A stretch of DNA of 43,616 nucleotides from Brevibacterium renqingii (GTDB taxonomy: Bacteria > Actinomycetota > Actinomycetes > Actinomycetales > Brevibacteriaceae): contig NZ_JADBHF010000019.1 in the NCBI RefSeq assembly GCF_017808105.1, positions 1 to 43,616 on the forward strand. The letters run 5' to 3'. The position numbers were made by a program, and so were the translations under genes. Shown piece after piece: positions 25,109 to 33,182 of the stretch (position 1 is its first letter; each line of letters starts with the position of its first letter). The notes under the pieces were generated by a model. It was not told where the DNA came from and made no database searches. It worked only from the letters and a program-made list of their open reading frames with translations.

Positions 25109-26680
25109 TCAGCCTTCCGTGGTCAACCGTCCTTCGCGACGCAGATGAGCGCGTTCGCTGAATCGGGTGACGGCAGGACGCTCGTCACCGAGGACGAGGC
25201 GATCGACCTGCAGATCGGTGAGCTTCCTGTTGTGCCGGATGCGGGAGAGGAAGAACACGACCCCGATGACGATCCAGACCGCCAGGGCGATGAGCGATTG
25301 TGGTCCCAGCGCACCGGGCGAGCCCGGGATGAGCAGGAGCAGCATGAAGATGATCGCGATCACCGCTCCCACACCGGACAGCACCTTCTTCGTCGTCGAG
25401 TACATTCCGGGCAGAGCCTCGGGATCTCGTGCCTCATGGGTGGGGCGGAAGATCCGGAAGGCACATAGGCAGGTGTAGAGGTAGGCGATGGTCACTCCGA
25501 TCGAGGACATGTCGACGACCCAGGTCAGCGCCGCCCGACCGAACCAGGGGCTGATGAGGCAGACGATGAGCACCGCGATGATGCCGTAGTGCGGAGTCTT
25601 GTGTTTCGCGTGCAGGCGGGCGAAGATCGGTGGGATCATCTGCGCACGGCCCATGGCCATGAGCACGCGGCTGGCCGAGACGTAGAAGCCGTTGAGACCG
25701 GTGCTCACACCCATGGTGATGGCGATCGCGAGCAGGAGCAGACCCGAGCCGCCGATGACGCCGGTGATGGCGTCGGCGGTGCCCCAGGCCGATCCCGAAT
25801 TCGCCAGCGCCTGCCAGGGCTCGGCCATCGACACGGACACGAGCATCGCCATGTAGAGCGCGGCGGCAGTGACGATGGCGAGCACGATGAGACGCAGCGC
25901 CTTGGCCGGTGAGAAGTCGAACTCCTCGGCGGCCTGCGGAACGTTGTCGAAACCGATGAACGCCCACGGGGCGATGGCGACGATCGCGATGATCGCGGCC
26001 ACCGGGCTGACACCGTCGGGCAGTGCCGGGGACATATTGCCGAAATGGGTTGTCGGGCTGGCGATGACGGAGATGATGATCGCGGCGACCGCGATGATCA
26101 TGAGCACACAGGCCCAATACTGGACTCGTCCGGACAGTGCGGTGCCGCGGATGTTGAGTACGGCGAAGACGACGAGTGCCGTGATCGAGATGATGATCTC
26201 CGGCAGATAGACGTCCCAGCCGGCCACGGTGTAGAGATAGCCCTGTTCGATGACCGAGGGCATGATCTTGCGGAACAGCAGGGCCAGGGCCGAGGCGTTG
26301 AGTGCGACGATGCATACATAGCCGAGGGTGAGGAACCACCCGGCGAAGAATGCATGCACTCTGCCGTACCCGATGAGGGCATAGGCCAGCTCACCGCCGG
26401 AGACGGGGAAGGTGCGGATGAGGAATCCATAGCTGACGGCGATGACGAGCATGAGCCCGGCACCGAGGGCGAAGCCGACGAGTGTGCCCAGTGGGCCTCC
26501 CGTCGCCAGCCAGTCCGTGGGGAGGATGAAGGCCCCCCAGCCGACCGCCGAGCCGAGGGCGATGGCGAAGACCCAACGCGGTTTGAGCGTCTTCGCCATC
26601 CTCTCCGGCTGCTGACCGTCGCTGACCCCCGACGGCGCGGAGGCGACATTCTGCGCTGGGTTCTCTATTGATTTCGACAT
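25109..26680 (-). CDS. APC-superfamily permease, candidate taurine importer
   Basis: A 523-residue amino acid/polyamine/organocation permease with about twelve hydrophobic helices. The first helix carries ALGSAVGWGAFILP, the GxxxGxG/A substrate-backbone motif of the superfamily, and helix 6 carries IAPWAFIGFDNVPQAAEEF. The hydrophilic N-terminus is about 33 residues. The ATG at 26680 has AAGGTG upstream and lies 15 bases from the pta stop, so it is the last gene of the tpa-pta-permease operon. Placement beside taurine catabolic genes, with no TauABC or TauKLM transporter in view, makes taurine the likely substrate; this is inference. Other amino acids are possible. Confidence 0.87.
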   Translation of the reverse strand: MSKSIENPAQNVASAPSGVSDGQQPERMAKTLKPRWVFAIALGSAVGWGAFILPTDWLATGGPLGTLVGFALGAGLMLVIAVSYGFLIRTFPVSGGELAYALIGYGRVHAFFAGWFLTLGYVCIVALNASALALLFRKIMPSVIEQGYLYTVAGWDVYLPEIIISITALVVFAVLNIRGTALSGRVQYWACVLMIIAVAAIIISVIASPTTHFGNMSPALPDGVSPVAAIIAIVAIAPWAFIGFDNVPQAAEEFDFSPAKALRLIVLAIVTAAALYMAMLVSVSMAEPWQALANSGSAWGTADAITGVIGGSGLLLLAIAITMGVSTGLNGFYVSASRVLMAMGRAQMIPPIFARLHAKHKTPHYGIIAVLIVCLISPWFGRAALTWVVDMSSIGVTIAYLYTCLCAFRIFRPTHEARDPEALPGMYSTTKKVLSGVGAVIAIIFMLLLLIPGSPGALGPQSLIALAVWIVIGVVFFLSRIRHNRKLTDLQVDRLVLGDERPAVTRFSERAHLRREGRLTTEG

Positions 26681-26695
26681 GGCACCTTACTTTCG

Positions 26696-27811
26696 TCACT
26701 TCGCTGTGAAGGTATGGGCAGTGAGTTTCGTCGGTTGCGGGGCGCGCGCCGTGGGAGTGAGCGCCTGCAGGCAGGTGATGAGTCCGACGTTGACGATGTC
26801 GGAGACGCTCGCCCCACGGGACAGGTCGTTGATCGGAGAGGCCAGCCCCTGCAGCAGAGGACCGAACGCATCGGCCCCGCCGAGTCGCTCGGCGATCTTG
26901 TAGCCGATGTTGCCGGCGGCGAGGTTCGGGAAGACGAGCACGTTCGCATGGCCCGCGACGGCGGATTCGGGGCATTTCGACTTCGCCACGGATTCGACGA
27001 TGGCCGCGTCGAATTGGAGTTCGCCGTCGACATCGAGTTCGGGGCAGCTGCTGCGGATGTGCTCGGTGGCCGCTCGGACCCGATCGATGTCGGAATGCTG
27101 GGCCGAACCTGCTGTGGAGAAGGACAGCATCGCCACGGATGGGGGCTGGCCGGTGATCGCGGCGAAGGTCTGCGCAGTGGCGATGGCGATCGCTGAGAGC
27201 TGCTCGTCATCGGGCACCGGGATGACAGCACAGTCGCCGAATCCCAGGTACCGTCCGTCGCGCAGCCGCATGAGGAACGAGGAGCTGAGCAGAGACGAGC
27301 CCGGGGCGAGTCCGACGATGGACAGCCCCGCCCGGATGACATCGGCGGTGGGGCGGTCCGCCCCGGCGACGGCGGCATCGGCCAGACCCTCTTTGACGGC
27401 TGCGGCGGCGAGGAAGACGGGATCGGCGAGCCACTGTTCGGCGAGTTCGGGATGCTTCCTCTCTGCGCTGCTGCGGATTCTCTCACCGGCGGGTCCGGCG
27501 GCGAGCACTGCCGGGTCTTCGACGGACCATCCGTCGGTGTCGGCGATGCCCAGCCGCTTCGCACGGTCCCGGATCTCGGGACCGTTTCCGATGAGGACGG
27601 GCTGGACGCCCACCTCGGCGAGGACGCCGGCAGCGCGGAGGACACGCTCGTCGTGGGACTCCGCGAGGACGGCCCTCGGCCGGGGTCCCTGCTCGCACAG
27701 GACGAGCACCCGCTCAAGGAGCATCGGGTCGATCTTGACGGACCCGTGATCGGTCCCGATGGTCGTGCCCTGGGGGTCGGTGCCTTCGCGCGCTGCCGGC
27801 GTCTTCAACAT
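26696..27811 (-). CDS. pta: Phosphate acetyltransferase
   Basis: A 371-residue phosphotransacetylase that converts acetyl phosphate and CoA to acetyl-CoA and phosphate. Family signatures include RAVLAESHDERVLRAAGVLAE near residue 50, KEGLADAAVAGADRPTADVIRAG near 140, and the C-terminal ANVLVFPNLAAGNIGYKIAERLGGADAFGPLLQG. The last is the classical Pta nucleotide-binding end. The ATG at 27811 lies 10 bases past the tpa stop; an in-frame upstream extension into tpa has no similarity and is rejected. In sulfonate users, pta accompanies xsc to recover the acetyl group; here it is grouped with tpa instead. Confidence 0.92.
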   Translation of the reverse strand: MLKTPAAREGTDPQGTTIGTDHGSVKIDPMLLERVLVLCEQGPRPRAVLAESHDERVLRAAGVLAEVGVQPVLIGNGPEIRDRAKRLGIADTDGWSVEDPAVLAAGPAGERIRSSAERKHPELAEQWLADPVFLAAAAVKEGLADAAVAGADRPTADVIRAGLSIVGLAPGSSLLSSSFLMRLRDGRYLGFGDCAVIPVPDDEQLSAIAIATAQTFAAITGQPPSVAMLSFSTAGSAQHSDIDRVRAATEHIRSSCPELDVDGELQFDAAIVESVAKSKCPESAVAGHANVLVFPNLAAGNIGYKIAERLGGADAFGPLLQGLASPINDLSRGASVSDIVNVGLITCLQALTPTARAPQPTKLTAHTFTAK

Positions 27812-27821
27812 GATCCGTCTC

Positions 27822-29213
27822 TCAGACCGCGGCCGACAGTGTCGAGACGCCGAGGTGCTTGTCGACGGTGCCCATGACGTGGTCGACTTTGTCGAGCAGG
27901 TCGTCGAGGACGGCCTGATCGGCGACCAGCGGCGGTGAGAGCACGAGCATCGTGGCACCGCGGTTGTCGGGGCGGGTGATGAGTCCGGCCTCCTTCATCG
28001 ACTTCGGGATCACTTCGGTGAGCACCTGCTTAGACGCCTCAGGAGTCAGTTCGGCGCCGGTGTCGCGGTCGGCCATCATCTCGATGGCGTAGAAGAACCC
28101 GGTGCCGCGGTACTCCTTGATGCAGCGGTAGGAGTCGGTGATCCGGTCGAGGCCGTTCTGGAAGTAGGGCGCGAGGCTGCGGACGTTGCCGGGGATGTTC
28201 TCCTCGGCCAGCGCCGTGAGGTTCGCTGTGGCCACCGCAGTCGCGACTGGATGGCCGCCCCAGGTGGCGCCGTGGGTGAACGTTCCGGCATTGGGCGAGT
28301 CGAGCAGGGCCTCGGCCATCGGTTTGCGGATGATGACTCCGCCGAGGGGCATGTAGCCCGAGGTCGAGCCTTTGGCGAAGGTGATGAGGTCCGGGACGAC
28401 GTCGAACTTGATCGAGCCGAACCATTCGCCCAGCCGACCGAACCCGGTGATCACTTCGTCGGCGACGAGGAGGATTCCGTGCTCGTCGCAGATCTTCCGC
28501 AGCTCCTGCCAGTAGCCCTCCGGCGGCACCAGAGCTCCGCGCGAATTCTGGACCGGTTCGGCGAAGAGGGCGGCGAAGGTGTCTCCACCTTCCCGCTCGA
28601 TGAGCTCCCTGATTGCCTGGATCGAGGGCAGATCGGCGGCGGTGCCTCCTGCCGGGACCTCTTCTCCGAGCGTGTTGGGTACGTGGAAGACTCCGGGCAT
28701 GAGCTCGCCGAAGGGCTCCTTGTAGCCGGGGATGCCGGTGACGGCGAGGGCGCCAAGGGTGGTGCCGTGGTAGGCCATGTCCCGGGCGATGATCTTCGTG
28801 CGTTCGGGCTGTCCCTGGGAGCGGTGGTACTGGCGGGCGAATTTCACGGCGGATTCGACGGCCTCGGAGCCCGAATTCACGAAGAAGACGGTGTCGAGGT
28901 CACCGGGGGCGTGGCCGGCGATGCGTGTCGCTGCGTCCACGGCCGCCGGATGGGCCGAACCCCAGTTCGTCCAGTACGCGAGCTTGCTCATCTGCTCGTA
29001 GGCCGCCTGAGGGATGTCCTGGCGTCCGTGGCCGATGTTCGCACAGAACAGTCCGGCCAGACCGTCGAGGTACTGATCGCCTCGTTCGTCGGTGAGGTAA
29101 CTCCCGTGCCCTTCGACGATGATCGGAAGATCGTCGTCATTCCACACTTTGCCGGTGGTGAAGTGGGGAAAAAGATGCTGCTGGGCACGATTTGCATAAT
29201 CCGAGATCGTCAC
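27822..29213 (-). CDS. tpa: Taurine-pyruvate aminotransferase (class III)
   Basis: A 463-residue PLP enzyme of the class III omega-aminotransferase family. The cofactor pocket has NSGSEAVESAVKFARQYH (about residues 113-130), the Asp of LLVADEVITGFGR (Asp252) and the Schiff-base lysine in FAKGSTSGY (Lys281). Context assigns taurine as amino donor (EC 2.6.1.77): pta and a permease follow, a MocR regulator precedes, and xsc is nearby. I chose the GTG at 29213 because GGAGGG lies 7 bases upstream and the family N-terminus (VTISDYANRAQQHLFPHFT) begins there. A longer frame reaching 29297 has no homology in its first 28 residues. Alternative substrates such as beta-alanine or GABA cannot be excluded by sequence alone. 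Confidence 0.85.
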   Translation of the reverse strand: MTISDYANRAQQHLFPHFTTGKVWNDDDLPIIVEGHGSYLTDERGDQYLDGLAGLFCANIGHGRQDIPQAAYEQMSKLAYWTNWGSAHPAAVDAATRIAGHAPGDLDTVFFVNSGSEAVESAVKFARQYHRSQGQPERTKIIARDMAYHGTTLGALAVTGIPGYKEPFGELMPGVFHVPNTLGEEVPAGGTAADLPSIQAIRELIEREGGDTFAALFAEPVQNSRGALVPPEGYWQELRKICDEHGILLVADEVITGFGRLGEWFGSIKFDVVPDLITFAKGSTSGYMPLGGVIIRKPMAEALLDSPNAGTFTHGATWGGHPVATAVATANLTALAEENIPGNVRSLAPYFQNGLDRITDSYRCIKEYRGTGFFYAIEMMADRDTGAELTPEASKQVLTEVIPKSMKEAGLITRPDNRGATMLVLSPPLVADQAVLDDLLDKVDHVMGTVDKHLGVSTLSAAV

Positions 29214-29292
29214 GCGAACCCTCCATTCGAACTGTCTGGGTCGGTACGTCGAGGCGTCCCGACTCCGGCACTCCTTCGTTGGTGTGCTTGAC

Positions 29293-29309
29293 ATCACTCT
29301 CGTGGTGAT
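29293..29309. promoter_or_regulatory. Inverted repeat upstream of tpa, candidate operator
   Basis: ATCAC at 29293-29297 and GTGAT at 29305-29309 form a 5-bp inverted repeat with a 7-base spacer, about 80 bases before the tpa start. The MocR regulator encoded next door would be a candidate ligand. Short arms mean chance is possible; no clear -10/-35 pair was found here. Confidence 0.3.
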
Positions 29310-29360
29310 CTGGTTCCGAATGAAGTCCCAGTCCGTTGCGAGTTCTTTGGTGCCAGTCGA

Positions 29361-30860
29361 TCAGCTGAGCTCGTCGATCGCCTCGCGCAGGAGGCGGACT
29401 CCGGGTTCGATGTCCTCGAGGTCGATGGCAGCGAAGCCGAGGCGGAAGTGATTGAGGTTGTCTTCCGGGGTGAGGAAGAAGGGGTCGCCGGGTTCGATGA
29501 CGACGCCTCGGCGCAGGCATTCTTCGGCCAGGGCACGGCCGTCGACCCCGGCAGGAGCTTCGATCCACACGCTCACGCCTCCGGCGGGGAAAGGCACTGT
29601 CCACGGCAGGTGCTTCTCGAGCGCAGCCGTGAGCGTCTCCCATTTCCTGCGCAGGTGGTTGCGGCGACGTGAGATCGTGCGATGGAACTGTCCGGAGTCG
29701 ATGAGCAGGGCCATGGCGCGCTGCGTGTGGCCGGGCACGTGGCGGATGGAGTAGCGCCGGTGGGTGCGCATTCGTTCGATCAGTTCGGGTTCGGCGACGA
29801 TGTAGCCGAGCCGGAGCCCCGGGGCGAGGAATTTGCTGAATGAGCCGAGGTAGATGACGTGTTCGGAGTGGGGGAGTGCTTTGAGCGCGGGGGTGGGTTT
29901 GCCCCGGTACCTGAACTCCGAGTCGTAGTCGTCTTCGATGATGAGTGAGTCGGTCTCACGCATGTGCGTGAGCAGCCGCAGCCGGCGTGAGGGATCGAGG
30001 GTGACATTGGTGGGACTGTGGTGGCTGGGAGTGACATAGACGATGTCGAGCCGGTCTTCGGGTGGGATCATGCCCTGGTTGTCGACGGGCAGAGGAACCA
30101 GTCGGCCGCCGACGCGTGTGAAGGCGTGTTTGGCATCGACGTAGCCGGGGTCTTCGACGCCGACGGTGGTCTCGGGTCCGACGAGGAGCTGTGCGAGCAG
30201 GTCGAGCCCCTGCTGGGATCCTGCAGTGATGAGGACGTTGTCGGCGGCGACGTGGATGCCCCGGCTGGGCAGGACCCGTTGGCACAGCAGGTCGATGAGC
30301 AGCGGGTCGTCCTCGTCGATGGCGTCGCGGACGGAGAACGGCAGGTGCTCGGGATCCATGGCCGTGCGCAAGGCCCGGGCCCAGGCGAGTCGGGGGAATT
30401 CGTCCGGGTCGACCTGGCCGGCGACGAAGGGGTAAGGATATGTGTGCCAGTTCTTCGTCTTCGTGATCTGCGGCAGATGCCGGTCCGGGATCGGACGGAT
30501 CTTCGCCTCCCAGTCGATGGAGCCGTCGGAGAGGCGGGTCGTCTCGTCCTTCTCCGGGCCGTCGGCGAGCAGGGTGGTGTTGATGAAGTGTCCGCTGCGG
30601 GGGCGGGCTTCGATGAGGCCGGTGGCGACGAGTTCTTGGATCGCGGCATTGACGGTGTTCCGGGACAGACCGAGTTCGTTCGCCAGGTCGCGGGAGGACG
30701 GCAGCGGGACATTCGGGTTCATCCCTCCGGACAGGATCTGGTGTTCGAGTGCGTGGCGCAGCTGCCGGTAGAGCGGCTCCTTCGAGTCCGGGGAGATCTC
30801 GATCGGTGACCGGGCCGTGCGGCCGGTGGCGGGTTCGGTGCTGTGGTCGTGGGAGGTCAT
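29361..30860 (-). CDS. MocR/TauR-like GntR-family regulator with aminotransferase domain
   Basis: A 499-residue fusion of a GntR winged helix-turn-helix and a type I aminotransferase fold. The DNA-binding part spans about residues 27-95 (EPLYRQLRHALEHQIL ... LPSSRDLANELGLSRNTV). The aminotransferase part carries VEDPGY, the Asp of LIIEDDYDSEFRY (about residues 307-319) and the PLP lysine at about 343 in LGSFSKFLAPGLRLGY. MocR proteins use PLP to sense amino compounds. TauR, the taurine regulator of other bacteria, belongs here, and the gene lies directly upstream of tpa on the same strand, so control of tpa-pta-permease is likely. It starts 12 bases after the uspA stop and has a weak ribosome site, so it probably depends on uspA transcription. 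Confidence 0.88.
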   Translation of the reverse strand: MTSHDHSTEPATGRTARSPIEISPDSKEPLYRQLRHALEHQILSGGMNPNVPLPSSRDLANELGLSRNTVNAAIQELVATGLIEARPRSGHFINTTLLADGPEKDETTRLSDGSIDWEAKIRPIPDRHLPQITKTKNWHTYPYPFVAGQVDPDEFPRLAWARALRTAMDPEHLPFSVRDAIDEDDPLLIDLLCQRVLPSRGIHVAADNVLITAGSQQGLDLLAQLLVGPETTVGVEDPGYVDAKHAFTRVGGRLVPLPVDNQGMIPPEDRLDIVYVTPSHHSPTNVTLDPSRRLRLLTHMRETDSLIIEDDYDSEFRYRGKPTPALKALPHSEHVIYLGSFSKFLAPGLRLGYIVAEPELIERMRTHRRYSIRHVPGHTQRAMALLIDSGQFHRTISRRRNHLRRKWETLTAALEKHLPWTVPFPAGGVSVWIEAPAGVDGRALAEECLRRGVVIEPGDPFFLTPEDNLNHFRLGFAAIDLEDIEPGVRLLREAIDELS

Positions 30861-30872
30861 AGGTGTCGCAGC

Positions 30873-31769
30873 TCAGACGGAGAGGTCTTTGTCGGGAGCG
30901 ATATCGGGAGCGGGGTAGCGGGGGACGACGACCATGGGAGCCGGGAGGCTGCGCAGCATCTTGTTCGCGGTCGTGCCGAGGAAGATGGAGCGGCTTCGGG
31001 CCAGTCTGCTGGAGCCGATGAGGACGATCTCGCCCTCGTCCCAGGAGAGTTTGTCGATGGCCGATTCGATGGAGCGGCCCTCGGCGACGTCGACCATGAC
31101 CTCCGTGGCGTCGTCGACGGACTGAGAGGCGCGCAGGAGGAGGTTCTTTGCATGTGTTCGGGCTTCCTCCGCGATCTCATCGGTGTCGGCTCGGGAGTCG
31201 AGGCCGATGAGGGAGATCAACCGCAGGGGGACGTCGTGCCGGACCGAGGACTGGATGGCGACGTTGAGGGCCACCTCGGCGCCGGGGCGCGTGCCCAGGG
31301 CACAGGTGAGGCGGGTGAGGCGGCTGGGCGGCAGGTAGCCCGAGGGAGCGAGAGCGACCGGAACGGGGGAGGAGTGGAGGAGCGCATTGGCCACCGATCC
31401 GACGGTGAAGCGCCGCAGCGGGCCGTGGCTGGCCGCGCCGACGACGATGAGATCGCAGGGACGTGACGTGGCGGTGTCGATCAGGCCTGCCGCCATGGAA
31501 TCGGCGAAATGGACCGAGGTCGTCGAGCGGATGCTCTTCGGGATGAGGTCGTGCGTTTTGGCCAGCCATTGTTCGGCCTCGTCGAGGCAGAGTTTCTGAT
31601 ACTCCCGTTCGGGTTTCGTCGCTGCCTGTTCCGGCGGGACTCCGCGGAGGACATGGACGAGGTTGAGTTCGACGGGGTGGGACGACAGCGTCGACTGGGC
31701 AAGGGTGAGGGCGAGCGAGACCGCGTCGCGTCCGCGTTTGTCCATGGTGATGCCGACGACATAGCGCAT
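30873..31769 (-). CDS. Tandem universal stress protein (UspA family)
   Basis: A 298-residue protein with two Usp domains. Domain 1 starts MRYVVGITMDKRGRDAV and ends with the ATP-loop-like GAASHGPLRRFTVGSVANALLHSSPVPVALAP. Domain 2 starts near residue 150 (LTCALGTRPGAEVAL) and ends with IGSSRLARSRSIFLGTTANKMLRSLPAPMVVVP. In domain 1 the G-2x-G-9x-G(S/T) nucleotide pattern is only partly kept. ATG 31769 is chosen for AAGGAG directly upstream; an upstream Met at 31850 lies within the promoter. It is the first gene before the MocR regulator. Its role with the taurine genes is unknown; a stress link to sulfite release is conceivable. Confidence 0.88.
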   Translation of the reverse strand: MRYVVGITMDKRGRDAVSLALTLAQSTLSSHPVELNLVHVLRGVPPEQAATKPEREYQKLCLDEAEQWLAKTHDLIPKSIRSTTSVHFADSMAAGLIDTATSRPCDLIVVGAASHGPLRRFTVGSVANALLHSSPVPVALAPSGYLPPSRLTRLTCALGTRPGAEVALNVAIQSSVRHDVPLRLISLIGLDSRADTDEIAEEARTHAKNLLLRASQSVDDATEVMVDVAEGRSIESAIDKLSWDEGEIVLIGSSRLARSRSIFLGTTANKMLRSLPAPMVVVPRYPAPDIAPDKDLSV

Positions 31770-32088
31770 GAAGTCTCCTTCGACTCGAATCGTTCTGCGG
31801 CGGGTGAGGCCGACGTGTTGACTATAGGACAGACGGACGAAGGCGAACAAAGATCTCCTCGGGCGCGAGATTCCCCTCGTTCGCGGTCTCGAAAACGGTC
31901 GGAATCTGCGGCAATCCGTTCTGTTTCCTGTCCGAGTCGGTGCACTGCTTGCAGCAAGTCTCTCTATTCATGGGTGTGGACATATCCGGGACGAGCAGCC
32001 TCAGAACAGGGGCGCAGGCAGCTGACAATTCCTCGTACCGGCGAATGCAGTCGGGGCTATCCGGTGGCCGCACCGCGGACCCTATTCG
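31770..32088. other. Intergenic region without a recognised gene
   Basis: This 319-base gap separates the uspA start from the stop of the LysR gene on the same strand. Apart from the uspA promoter at 31821-31850 I see nothing recognisable. Small open frames in it lack ribosome sites and any family resemblance. Confidence 0.6.
31821..31850 (-). promoter_or_regulatory. Promoter of the uspA-mocR unit
   Basis: On the minus strand TTGTTC (31850 to 31845) and TATAGT (31826 to 31821) are separated by 18 bases, a good sigma-70-type promoter. Transcription would start about 45 bases before the uspA ATG. No second promoter is evident before the MocR gene. Confidence 0.65.
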
Positions 32089-33075
32089 TTACCTGGCTCC
32101 GCCTCGACCAGTGTGGTCTCGCGGTGTTGCGAGACCACCGATCAATTGTTCTCTGAACGTGCCGACGAATTCTGATGCAGCGTCTAGAGCAACTTCGCTG
32201 AAGGCAGATGCTGAGGCTGCTGCTCTGCGAGAAATCATCACTGTCGGTGATCCGATATTGAGATCCTGGCACTCCAAGAAAGCCACGTCTCCGCCGGCGC
32301 GAAGGGCGCTGAGATCGGTGACAAATCCGACGCCGTAACCCGCGGCGATGAGTGCGATCTGAGCGCCGATCGACTCGGCCTCGACGATGTCGGTTGGGTC
32401 GAATCCTCCTCGGTCTCGGCAGGCAGTGACCAGAGCATCAAAGTACCGAGCACCTCGACTGCGCCCGTACATGATCAAACGTTGCTCGGCTAGGTCTGCA
32501 AGGACCACAGGTCGTTTAGCCGCCAAACTATTGTCCCGTGGCACAGCCAGGATGAGCTTCTCTTCGAGCAGCACAGTCGTCTCGAAGCTGGAGTCGCTCC
32601 TTTTGCCGACAATCTCATGGCGTTGCCTGGTTAGCGCGAGGTCGATCGTCTTCGCCTGGAGCTTGTCTGCGAGTGTGGCGGCATCGCCTTCGGACACGCG
32701 TACGTCGATGCCGGGGAATCTGCGGCGAAACCGCCCGAGAACGAAGGGAAGGAACTTTTCGCATGCCACCGGGCTGACTCCGAGAGTCAGAGTTCCGCGA
32801 CCCTGTTCTCCAGCGGTGTCTACTCGCTGCCTCAGCAGTTGAGCTTGGTTGAGCAGAGTCTCAGCTTCGGCTTTGAGAGCGGATCCGGCCGAGGTGAGCA
32901 TAATGCCTCTGGGGGTGCGCGTGATAAGACGACGCCCGACCGCTTCCTCAAGCATCTTGAGCTGAAGACTCAGGGCAGGTTGTGAGATGTGCAGACGTCG
33001 TGCAGCGCGGGTGACGTTTCCCTCCTCAGCGACCGTGGAGAAGTACTCAAGGCGTTTCAGTGTCAATTCAGACAT
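32089..33075 (-). CDS. LysR-family transcriptional regulator
   Basis: A 328-residue LysR-type regulator. It opens with MSELTLKRLEYFSTVAEEGNV; the recognition region is ARRLHISQPALSLQLKMLEE (about residues 25-44) followed by LITRTPRGIMLTSAG. The effector domain includes GTLTLGVSPVACEKFLPFVLGRF, the usual first strand, and LIAAGYGVGFVTDLSA near residue 250. It is divergent from the symporter-DadA-like unit with 107 bases between starts, a classic LysR arrangement. ATAA-N11-TTAT at 33101-33119 in that gap is a candidate site. The ATG lacks a clear ribosome site. The inducer is unknown, perhaps a D-amino acid or proline-like compound. Confidence 0.9.
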   Translation of the reverse strand: MSELTLKRLEYFSTVAEEGNVTRAARRLHISQPALSLQLKMLEEAVGRRLITRTPRGIMLTSAGSALKAEAETLLNQAQLLRQRVDTAGEQGRGTLTLGVSPVACEKFLPFVLGRFRRRFPGIDVRVSEGDAATLADKLQAKTIDLALTRQRHEIVGKRSDSSFETTVLLEEKLILAVPRDNSLAAKRPVVLADLAEQRLIMYGRSRGARYFDALVTACRDRGGFDPTDIVEAESIGAQIALIAAGYGVGFVTDLSALRAGGDVAFLECQDLNIGSPTVMISRRAAASASAFSEVALDAASEFVGTFREQLIGGLATPRDHTGRGGAR

Positions 33076-33100
33076 ATGTTTATCCTATGGGGATCATCAA

Positions 33101-33119
33101 ATAACGGTATTGGACTTAT
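33101..33119. promoter_or_regulatory. Candidate LysR-type operator
   Basis: ATAA and TTAT flank exactly 11 bases between the divergent LysR and symporter genes. LysR regulators often bind interrupted dyads of this geometry (T-N11-A type). The arms are short and AT-rich, so this is tentative. TATAGA at 33122-33127 nearby may be a -10 element for the symporter gene. Confidence 0.4.
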
Positions 33120-33182
33120 CGTATAGACCGTTCGACAGTGGTGAGCAAGTCGAATCTTCCAGCGTTGAAAGAAAGGCGAATC

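Noticed and set aside
29321..29331. CTGGGACTTCA upstream of tpa as a TauR-type site
   Set aside because: It loosely recalls the direct repeats bound by TauR in other bacteria, but there is only one imperfect copy and I cannot verify the consensus.
31822..32073. An 83-codon minus-strand frame upstream of uspA
   Set aside because: It overlaps the uspA promoter and shows no family resemblance or start signal.
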